Shown here: positions 55,291-64,000 of the stretch, piece after piece
Layout: each line of letters opens with the position of its first letter
Numbering within the stretch: position 1 is the first letter of the stretch
DNA from: Bidens hawaiensis
Lineage: Eukaryota; Streptophyta; Magnoliopsida; Asterales; Asteraceae
DNA: 64,000 nt
Reading direction: 5' to 3'
Assembly (NCBI GenBank): GCA_021521415.1
Contig: JAIQDT010000186.1
Coordinates: 596,001-660,000, forward strand
The notes under the pieces: generated by a model
Databases searched by the model: none
Seen by the model: only the letters and a program-made list of their open reading frames with translations
Told to the model about the DNA's origin: nothing
Made by a program: the position numbers and the translations under genes

Positions 55291-55995
55291 CACAAACAAA
55301 AACTTGAATCGATGACTCGTTGGTGAAAATAATCAATGTCAACTGTACTAAAAAGTTCTAACATGTATTCACACATCGTATCATGGAAAATCAACCAAAC
55401 ATTCATCATACAACTTAACTTACGATCACTTAGTTCACGAGACAGCTTATAGCATGTACAAAATGATTTTATTCTCTAAGAAAAGATTAAGTATAAATTC
55501 TACAAAATTTACCACAGTAGAATATATGAATTAGGTTTCTCAAAAAAATTTTATTATATTTTTCTCATACATACAAAACTCACAATAATTCAACCATTAC
55601 ATATATGTACCAACAGTTCAGCAGATTGCACAACAAACACTTGTTTCATGGTTCTATCGACTCATTAATCTAAATTGTGCAAGACCAATTGGGTTGTCTT
55701 CAAAACTCATAATACTAACTTTCAGAGCTGGAAACAATCCGTTTGGTTTTGTCATTAGGGAGTTATGGTGTTGGAAAGACAGGCCAAAATATAACCCCTC
55801 GAATCAGCTTTGACCAGTGTTTTTGTAAAATCATAAAAACTATTCAAAACGTGTCCAAAAATTACAAACTTTGCCTTTCTGGAAACTAGACTCATAGTGC
55901 TATATCCTAGAATCAAAAATCGTTTAATAATAATTGTTTAACATCAAGTTACATAACAATAAATAAACAAAAACGAATCTGTCAGCAAAATGTTG
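55291..55995. repeat. CACTA internal direct repeat, copy 1 (about 705 bp)
   Basis: This matches 59581-60285 over its length at roughly 85% by eye. Shared blocks include GTTCAGCAGATTG, GGAAACTAGACTCA and GAATCTGTCAGC. It is non-coding. Confidence 0.8.
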
Positions 55996-56579
55996 TCATC
56001 AAACAAGTGAAATACATACCTTTTTAGCGATGAAAGAAGATGCACTAAGCTTCAATTACAAGAAATAACACTTAAAATTGAAAATCCCCAAACTTGGTTC
56101 TTAGGGTTCTTCACACTCAACACGAATCCGGCAAAAATCGAGAGAGAATTGATGGAAACCGACACCACACGTGAATTTTTCTCGCAACAATAATTAGATT
56201 AGAGCCCGGAATCAAAGGATTTGGTTAAGAATTGAGTGAGTTGGAGAATAAATGTTTGAGGATTATTGTGAATGTAAATAGATGAAGAAGAATAATAATA
56301 AGAATGAATGAAGAGAAAAAAAAGGTAGGTTAAATATGTGGTTAAATTAAATTTAAAATGGGAGGGTAATTCAAATTTTTTTGAAGAAAAGAGGGGGTGA
56401 ATTTAATTTGAAATTTTGAGAGAAGTGAAATTAATATGAACTAAATATGAATTTAATTAATTTTTAATAATTAAAATAAAGAGTTGTTAGTGTAAATATA
56501 TAAATATATATACTAATTAAACCTTCAATAATATATAAAATTGTATTTTAAATATAAAAACATATAAAATAAAATACAA

Positions 56580-58020
56580 GTGATATTTATAGTTGCTTTA
56601 AAAGAGTTGTATAAGAGTGTAGTAATCAGTGTTAATGCCCAATAAACCATACTTTCATTAGTGGGTCATACTAGTTATTGATCAGTGTTAGTGTCCCATT
56701 ATTACATATATCATGTCACAATTGCTCTAAAAGAGTTGTATAGGAGTGTCATTAGTCATGGTTAGGTGTTAACGCCTGAAATACACCATACTTTCGTCAA
56801 TAGGCCTTATTTGGCCTTGATTTGAGTCAATGGCCCAACATGTTATACATTCATCAATGGGCCTTGATTGGTATTAGTGGTCATTTTAGCATCTATCATG
56901 TCCCCGTTGCTACAAGAGGGTTGTATATGAGTGTAGTGAGCCATAGGCATGTGTCAACGCCCGATAACATGTCATACTTTTATTAATGGGCCATACTGGG
57001 CCTTGATTGTTGTTAATGGCCAATATCGTCTCTATCATGTCATAGTTACGTTAACAGGTTGTATAGGAGTGTAGTGAGTCATAGTTGGCCGTCATATTTT
57101 GCATTAATGGGCTGTCTTGGGCCTTGATTGCTGTTAGTGACCCATTGTAGTCTCTATCATATCATAGTTGCTCTAAAAGGGTTGAATATGGGTTTAGTGA
57201 GTCATATTTTGGTTACGCCCAATAATATATCATACTTTCATCAATGGGTCTTATTGGACCTTGATTGTTGTTAATGGCCAGTATGGTCTCTATCATGTCA
57301 TAGTTACATTAACAGGTTGTATAAGAGTGTAGTGAGTCATCATTGGTCTCATCAAATGGCGTTGATTGGTATTAGTGGCCCATTATATCACCTATCATGT
57401 CATAGTCGCTATAAAGAGGTTATATATGAGTGTAGTGAGCCATAGTCATGTGTCAACGCCTAATAACATGTTATACTTTTATTAATGGAACATATTGGGC
57501 CTTGATTGTTGTTAATAGCCCAATATATCTATATCATGTCATAGTTAATTTAACAGGTTGTATAGGAGTGTACTGACTCATAGTTGGTGTTAACGCCCAG
57601 TAGCCTGTCATACTCTGCATTAATGGGCCGTCTTGGGCCTGGATTGTTGTTAGTGACCCATTGTAGTATCTATCATATCATAGTTGCTCCAAAAGGGTTG
57701 AATATGAGTTTAGTGAGTCATAGTTTGGTTAACGCCCAATAATATGGCATACTTTCATCAATGGGCCTTATTGGACCTTAACTGGTGTTTATGGCCCATT
57801 ATAGCCTTTATCACATCATAGTTGCTCTAAGAAGGTTGTATAGGAATGTCATTAGTCATAGTTGGATGTTAATGGCCGATAACATGTGATACTTTCTTCA
57901 ATAGATCTTATTAGGTCTTGTTGGTGTTAGTAGCCCATTATAGCCTTTTTCATCTCATAGTCGCTCTAATGGGCTATATTAAGGCTTGAAATCTCTTAGT
58001 GGCCTATTATGGCATGTGAT
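56580..58020. repeat. Satellite-like array in CACTA, unit about 138 bp, about ten degenerate copies
   Basis: The phrase ATCATGTCATAGTTGCTCTAA and variants recurs at roughly 56714, 56899, 57038, 57158, 57294, 57398, 57533, 57672, 57812 and 57950. Each is followed by GGTTGTATAGGAGTGTAGTGAG and by TAATGGGCC/TTGGGCCTTGAT blocks. Spacing is mostly 120-140 bp. No coding sequence is present. Confidence 0.85.
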
Positions 58021-58204
58021 ATGTAACATTAGATATTTAAGGGTTATATCGTGTTTAGGGATTCATATTAGACCATAATAGACAAAAACAAGTCGTACAT
58101 TTCCTAATGGACCATATTGGGCATTGAAATCTTTAATGGCCCATTATGCATATAATTTTAAATTGTGTCTTAAGAGGTACAACTCGCCTAACCCGTCGAT
58201 AAAC

Positions 58205-58430
58205 ATTAAACATAGGGGTGACAAATGGGTTGGGTTGGGTCGAAACGGGTTATGGTTCGGAACGGGTTAGGGTCGAAACGTGTCAGGGTTGGAACGAGTC
58301 AACTAAAAAAAGGTTGTTATGGTTCGGCAGGAATGGGTCAGGGTCAAAAGGTTCGGGTCATAATGGGTCCGAGTCAAAATGTGTCATGGTCGGAACGGGT
58401 CAAAACGGGTTTCGGGTCTTTTTTTTGAAC
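58205..58430. repeat. Short GGGT/GGTC-rich repeat
   Basis: Degenerate short units such as GGGTCGAAACGGGTT and GGTCAGGGTCAAAA are repeated. Open frames across it are repeat by-products with Gly/Val/Arg-rich periodic translations. Confidence 0.65.
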
Positions 58431-58449
58431 AATGACAACGGAGGAAATG

Positions 58450-59300
58450 TTTTAGTTTTATCATTAACGTTCATGTTCCAGTCCAGTTCATTTCAGCACA
58501 TAACAACTCATTTTTACACCAAACAACATGCTAAACAGCTCATTTCAGCGATTTTTCAGTCCGTTTCAGCACTCAACAACTCGTTTTAACAGCAAACAAC
58601 ATGTTAAACAGCTCATTTCAGCAAGATTTCAGTTCGTTTCAGCACGTAACAACTCGTTTTCACAGCAAACATCATGTTAAACAGCTCGTTTCAGCGATTT
58701 TTTAGTCCGGTTCAGCATTTAACAGCTCGTTTAAGCACTTAACAGCTCGTTTTTACAGCAAACAACATGCTAAATAGCTCGTTTCAGCGACTTTACAGTC
58801 TGTTTCAATAATTAACAGCTTGTTTTAACAGCAAACAGCATGTTAAACAGCTCATTTAAGCAAGTTTTCAGTTCGTTCCAGCATGCAACAGCTCGTTTTT
58901 ACAGCAAACATCATGTTAAACAGCTCGTTTCAGCAATTTTTCAGTTCGTTTCAGCACTTAACAACTCATTTAAGCATTTAATAGCTCGTTTTTACAGCAA
59001 ACAACATGTTAAATAGCTCGTTTCAGCGATTTTTCAGTCCGTTTCAGCACTTGACAACTCTTTTTAACAGCAAACAACATGTTAAACAGCTTGTTTCAGC
59101 AAGTTTTCAGTTCGTTTCAGCACATAACAACTCGTTTTTACAGCAAACATTATGTTAAACAACTCGTTTCAGTGATTTTTCAGTCCGTTTCAGCACTTAA
59201 CATCTCGTTTTAGCACTTAACTGCTCGTTTCAGCACTTAACAGGTCGTTTCAACACGTTTTAACCAGTTTTGCAGCAATTCAACAATAAAAATTAGCAGT
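58450..59300. repeat. Satellite-like array in CACTA, unit 73 bp, about ten copies
   Basis: The unit contains AACATGTTAAACAGCTCGTTTCAGCGATTTTTCAGTCCG-like sequence in several variants. Starts at 58525, 58598, 58671, 58764 and 58838 show a 73-bp period, with one 20-bp expansion (GTTTAAGCACTTAACAGCTC type). The array is non-coding and differs in sequence from the 138-bp array next to it. Confidence 0.85.
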
Positions 59301-59580
59301 TCAGCTCATTTTTTCCTGTTTAGTAGGTTACATAACCAATACTTCAAAACGTTTTGTGTTTTCAATCCAGAAAACAAGTATAGGCAACCGTTTAGTGTTT
59401 CAAAACCAGTATGCAAGTAGTCTGTGTTTTCAATCCAAAACCAGGTGTCGCGTGTAATAGAGTTTTCTCAAAATCAAATGAACGCATTTGACTCGCTAAC
59501 TGTTACCTAGTACAAGTGTTTTAAGTTATGAGAGTATGTTCAACAACACATGACTCTAAGACCCACGTATGAACTCACAC

Positions 59581-60285
59581 ACAAACACAAACTTGACCCG
59601 ACGAATCGTTGGTGATAATAAGTAATGTCAACAGTACCAAAAGTCCTAACATGTATCCACACATCATATCATGGCAAAGCAACCAAATATTCATCATACA
59701 ACTTAACTTATGATCATTCAGTTCACGAGACATATTCTTGCATGCACAAACTGATTTTATTCACAAAGAAAAGATTAAGGATAAATTCTACAAAATTTAC
59801 CACAGTATGATATATGAATCAGGTTTCTCAAAAAAATTTTATTATATTTTTCTCAAGTATAGAAAACTCACAATAATTCAACCATTACATATATGTACTA
59901 ACAGTTCAGCAGATTGCGCAACAAAAACTAGTTTAATGGTTCTATCAACTCATTAAACCAAATTGTGTAAGACCAATTGGGTTATCTTTTAAATTCATAA
60001 TACTAAGTTCCAGAAGTGGAACTAGCCCGTTTGGGTTTGTCATTAGCGAGTTATGGTGTTCGAAAAATGGACCGGAATATAACTCCCCAAATCAGCTTTC
60101 ACAAATGTTTTTTTGTAAAATCAGAAACGGTATTCAATACTCATCCAAAAATTGCAAAATTTACCTTTCTGGAAACTAGACTCAGAGTGCTATTTCCTAA
60201 AATCAAGAATCGATCAATAATCGTTGTTTAATATCAAGTTACAGACCAATCAATAAACGATAACGAATCTGTCAGCCAACTTCTC
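59581..60285. repeat. CACTA internal direct repeat, copy 2 (about 705 bp)
   Basis: This is the partner of 55291-55995, in the same orientation, with the satellite arrays between them. Confidence 0.8.
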
Positions 60286-60469
60286 TCAACAAAACTCAAA
60301 CCCTAACATGTTTATGGCATCTCTAGGGTTCTTTTTAATCATGTTGAAAACCCCCGTAAGATATGATCGCAGGATGGTTGATGAAGTTTGGAGCAAGAAT
60401 CAAAGTGATGAAGAAGAGTAATGAGCTTCAATCTATGTTTATGGATTAGGTTTGTAATTGGGAGGAGGT

Positions 60470-61158
60470 GAAGGTGATGGTCACATGAAGCATAAAGTGT
60501 GGCCATTAACTAATAATAGCCACATTTATTTTTTTGTTGTCACTATTAGTCAGGAAAAATAACTTAGGAAAAATAAAGCGTTTTAGCCATATAAAACTAA
60601 ACTACTCTTTGGTCACACAACCTCGTATAAGTGGCCATATATTTTAAGCGTTTTAGCCACATTACTAATATATACAATGGTTATTCGTCATATTTTTCCA
60701 CATTATTAAAAATGTGGCTAACAAATGTGACATAAGGTCACACAACGTAATATAAGTGGCTATATATTTTACCTTTTAGACACATCTCTTATCAATACAG
60801 TAGCCGTTCGTCACATTTGGCCACACTATTAATACATGTGGCTTGTTAAATGTCACAGTTTGTGGCTAATGCATGTGTTTTTGGTCACATGTATCAAAGA
60901 TCAAACAAACTATGACAGTAGGTCACATTTCGCTACACGTTTTTATAATGTGGCTAGATTTTGTCACAGTTTTTTTCAAAGTGTGGCGAAAAGTACCTGA
61001 GTAGGTATAGAATGGTCACATGAAGAATAACATGTGTGGCCAAAACATTCTGAAAGGTTTTCAAACATGGTCAAAGACCTTTTAGCCACACATTTAAGCC
61101 GAAGTGTGGAAAATCGCCCAGACCACATGTGTGGCTAAAAGGCGATATTCACGTAGTG
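60470..61158. repeat. CACTA subterminal region and right inverted end
   Basis: Many TAGCCACA, GTGGCTA, GGTCACAC and GTGGCCA motifs in both orientations fill the last 0.7 kb, which ends ATATTCACGTAGTG. These mirror the left end and are the expected binding sites of the element's own accessory protein. Confidence 0.82.
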
Positions 61159-62246
61159 ATATATATAAATGAACTTTGTTAAATTACAGAAAACACCGTA
61201 TAGTTACGTAAGTGAAAGAAATTGATCTTTCATAGAATCCAAAAATTTAAAGCGGATCAGGTTTTAGGATTGGAAATTGACGAATGTTATAGTATCCCTA
61301 TTTTTGGGAATTTCGTTCCGAAATTAAGGAAAACTACAACAAATGTGATTTTAATAAAATCATTTAAAATAAATTAAAGAAATATAACAAAGATCTTCAA
61401 GTGAACAGAACAACACTACAAATGAACATCCAATACAAGTACTTATATATAGGATGTACATGTGGCATATCCACCATGTCCTTATCATATTTTCATTCAT
61501 ATCGTTGCCCAAACTCACTCTAGGATCTAAGTTACGACACACAACCGTATTAACTAGGATTCTCATGTGAGGGTTCCATTAATTACGTATGCATTCGAAA
61601 TTATGTTGATCATCTCATGATCCTTTTACTTCGTTCTTTCGGGAGGGTTCGAAAAAGTTTAGTGGATATATAATAAAAATAAACTTTTTAGGAAAAAACT
61701 TTATTAATGAGTTAAAACATGTGACATTTGAAAGTTGTATATACATAAATGAGATATTTTCAAGTTTGTGGATATCAAATGAAATAAACAAAACTTGTAA
61801 AAAACCGAAGTAAATAGAACTTTTATAACAATTAAAACTTCCATGGTCGAAATGAAACATTTTAGATTTTAACGATATCGATTTGAACAAAATCACACTA
61901 AGTTTATTGCGATGTATGAAAAAACAAATACAAGGATTGAGTTGGATAGTTTGATAAATTCATGAAAATAAACAAATACAAGGATTGAGTTGGATAGTTT
62001 GATAAATTCATGAAAATATGGAATACATTTTGGCTTCTATCACCTAAATTTGGGCAAACAATTAAGTTAATAACCTGTAATAGATAGCATACTAGATCGT
62101 GTAAATTGAATGTAACAACCATAGTAGACAATGATGATGAAAACAACATAATTGGATTGATAATGTAAAATTATTACTTGAAATTAAACATAAACAACCC
62201 AAACATAAATCCTAAAAACTTGAGTACAAGTCATTTATTGGTAAGA
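61159..62246. other. Host DNA right of the CACTA element, with a 48-bp tandem duplication
   Basis: No gene is recognised in this AT-rich stretch. A 48-bp unit starting AACAAATACAAGG is duplicated in tandem at 61923-61970 and 61971-62018. The duplication appears exact by eye and so is probably recent. Confidence 0.6.
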
Positions 62247-64000
62247 TGTAAGGCCCTGATCCCGGTGCCCTACTTTAACGTTGGATTTACTCATAAACAC
62301 AGTTCTAAATATCAGAGTTAAATAAAAACTTTCACGGAATAAAAATAAAAGTCAACCATCCATTACAAACATTCATAACTTGTCTTGTATAACATAATAA
62401 TAAAACATAGTATCAAAACATCATAACAAATCTTCAGATGTCAGCCTCTTCAGATCCCGCCATATGTCACCCTCAAGCCAACTGCTTCAGTCTATTAACC
62501 TGTGTGCATACTAAAAGTCAGCTACGCTGAGTGAGTTCTAGTTAATCAGGCAACATACAATACATTCACATACTTACATAATACATATCTGAAGACACAT
62601 ATTACATACTTAGCATGTTACCTTTCTTTCATTCGTACATACATACTTTCTTTCATACTTTCGTTCCTTCTTGTTTTTACTTATACATACGTAATAACCT
62701 CTACGTTTTAAAGATTTTTTCGCCCTATAACCTTCCCAGACATTATTAGGGTCTGCAACCCTGTAACCTTCGCATATATATTAGGGTATGCAACCCTGTA
62801 ACCTTCGCAAATATTATTAGGGTATGCAACCATGTAACCTTCGCATATATTATTAGGGTATGCAACCCTTTGAACATACCTCCATACAACCATACATTAT
62901 CTTTTTTATATATATGAAATTATATACTTTCACACATAGATTTAATCTCTTCCATAACTTTCATATATTATTCGTAAAACAATAACATGTCACACTATTA
63001 CCTGGCGGTACATGCAATATCCTAAGATCGTTCACGTACCGTCAAGCATTAATTCACACACAAAATCATAGAAGGCATACTCTTACCATCGAGTATGCAC
63101 AAAGCCCCGAAAACATATCAAGGAAATGGGGCTAGAAACTCACCTGAACTCGGTTACTCTCAGAGTTAATGGTAACTCCTTTCTTTAACTGGGCACGGCT
63201 AACTATATAACGATTACACATATCAATCAACTATCACTATCCATATCGTATTTCTAGTTTAATGCAATCCCACAACGAATAGGGGTCCGGGGGCAGCGCC
63301 CCTGGCAGCGGGGTTCTAGGGGCTGCAGCCCCTAGCGGGGTCCAAGGGGCAGAGTCCCTAACTGGGGTTAACTCGTTCGTTATAACGAATGGCCTTTGAT
63401 TAAGCCTCATTCGTTATCCTGATTCTTTATCTGAACATGACCTGATTCGTTATCTTATCATGACCTGATTCATTATCCTGATTCGTTATCTTAACATAGC
63501 GAATGAGCATATAACGAATGAGAAGGGTTCATTTATCATGAGGACACACGAATGTATCCGATTTGTTATGCTTTTCTAACGAATGACCAGCGATTCGTTT
63601 GGTATAACGAATTGGGCATTAGACTTATCCAAATCTTTGACTCTAGGGTTAAAGTCAAAATTGATAAGAACAATAAACAGTCAACATCACCATCTGCAAT
63701 TAACCCTCGATTCATGACGAAACAACATGAAATTGGTATCAATCAACTCGGAATCATAGCGCCTACAAACCCCTGTCCATCAATCAACCAAGTATTAGGT
63801 TTTACATGGTGCGGTTTTCACATATATACATACGGCTCATTAATCACTCGATTAACCCATCAAATATTAATGAAAAATATTAACGAATTTCAGTGAGGTT
63901 TGTTGCGTTGGATTTGTTTTTACCATTTATACATAGATCTAAGATTGATAGACGAATCCGAACTTAAACGAACAAATTTCCATTACATGCGTACCTTAAA
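62247..64000 (-). repeat. Probable Tekay-like LTR, truncated by the window edge
   Basis: The left border TGTAAGGCCCTGATCC reads on the minus strand as an LTR end (GGGCCTTACA). The order of TGAGTGAGTTC (62524) and ACTCACCTGAAC (63141) is that of the solo LTR at 20627-23673, also on the minus strand. A 36-bp unit (TAACCTTCGCATATATTATT...) is repeated four times at 62728-62870. Perfect palindromes lie at 63316-63335 (arm CTAGGGGCTG) and 63376-63389 (arm TTCGTTA). The second LTR and target duplication are outside the window. Confidence 0.5.

Larger units (their letters stand above)
34628..61158. mobile_element. CACTA (En/Spm-type) transposon, non-autonomous, heavily invaded
   Basis: The ends are CACTACGTGAATAT at 34628-34641 and its exact reverse complement at 61145-61158, flanked by ATA (34625-34627 and 61159-61161). 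CACTA ends with a 3-bp duplication define this superfamily. Both termini carry many short subterminal motifs (GTGGCTA, TAGCCACA, GGTCACA), which in En/Spm elements bind the accessory transposase protein. Without the inserted retrotransposons the element would be about 7 kb. I find no transposase catalytic gene, only a possible decayed exon at 55047-55181. It therefore depends, or depended, on another copy for movement. Confidence 0.85.

Noticed and set aside
58218..58589. Open frame of 123 codons with GSK/GSE-like periodic residues
   Set aside because: It spans the GGGT/GGTC-rich repeat and the start of the 73-bp array, and the periodic translation is a consequence of the repeats.
56580..59300. 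CRISPR-like array
   Set aside because: Whole units repeat with degenerate sequence and there are no constant short repeats alternating with unique spacers. The context is plant transposon DNA.
1..64000. tRNA, rRNA or snRNA genes and host microRNA precursors
   Set aside because: I saw no cloverleaf with A and B boxes, no conserved rRNA segments and no clear fold-back with a recognisable mature miRNA. The inverted repeats noted are transposon ends or LTR hairpins.

Overview
This window is plant nuclear DNA dominated by nested transposable elements. It is almost certainly a dicot, and an Asteraceae-like genome is possible but not shown. The evidence is a plant-type UDP-glycosyltransferase, Ty3/gypsy LTR retrotransposons of the Tat and Tekay (chromodomain) lineages, a CACTA DNA transposon, and GT-AG introns. 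There are no bacterial operons, CRISPR arrays, or tRNA or rRNA genes that I can recognise.

Region 1 (1-15545). A UGT72B-like glucosyltransferase gene on the minus strand is cut in two by a 12.6-kb Tat retrotransposon (Tat-A, 1511-14088, plus strand, target duplication GTCGC). The 3' part of the gene lies at 318-1510 and the 5' part at 14089-14316. Tat-A carries LTRs, a tRNA-type primer site, a gag-pol broken by one frameshift after the reverse-transcriptase YVDD motif, and a seven-exon gene on the opposite strand (8921-12473).

Region 2 (15546-30927). A second Tat element (Tat-B, 15551-30922, minus strand, target duplication TGTAC) sits about 1.2 kb upstream of the UGT start. Its gag-pol (24546-29906) is one reading frame with three nonsense codons and no frameshift. 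Its antisense gene (17674-23812, plus strand) belongs to the same family as that of Tat-A. That gene is interrupted only by a 3-kb solo LTR (20627-23673, target duplication TGCCT).

Region 3 (30928-34627). This is AT-rich intergenic DNA without a recognisable gene. It includes a patch of TCGGATCCGA palindromes. From 33297 onward it is present a second time at 51061.

Region 4 (34628-61158). A CACTA-type transposon with 14-bp inverted ends (CACTACGTGAATAT) and an ATA target duplication holds a decayed Tekay-like retrotransposon (Tekay-2, minus strand, LTRs at 35138-46167 and 52868-54635). One LTR of Tekay-2 is itself invaded by a very young, intact Tekay element (Tekay-1, 35447-44714, LTRs almost identical, 1482-residue gag-pol). 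The junction at 51060/51061 joins the inside of Tekay-2 to a second copy of the host flank, the CACTA end and an LTR. This looks like a full-length allele joined to a solo-LTR allele, either by unequal recombination or by haplotype mixing in the assembly. The rest of the CACTA element is non-coding, with subterminal repeats, two satellite-like arrays (about 138 bp and 73 bp) and a 0.7-kb internal direct repeat.

Region 5 (61159-64000). Short unannotated DNA is followed by what looks like a further LTR that runs off the window.

The most interesting signal is the pair of spliced antisense genes in Tat-A and Tat-B. Each has its own G-box and TATA promoter, consistent splice phases, an N-terminal domain resembling the 'putative gypsy type transposase' family (PF04195) and a long coiled coil. 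Both reading frames are free of internal stop codons, while the sense gag-pol genes in the same elements are broken.
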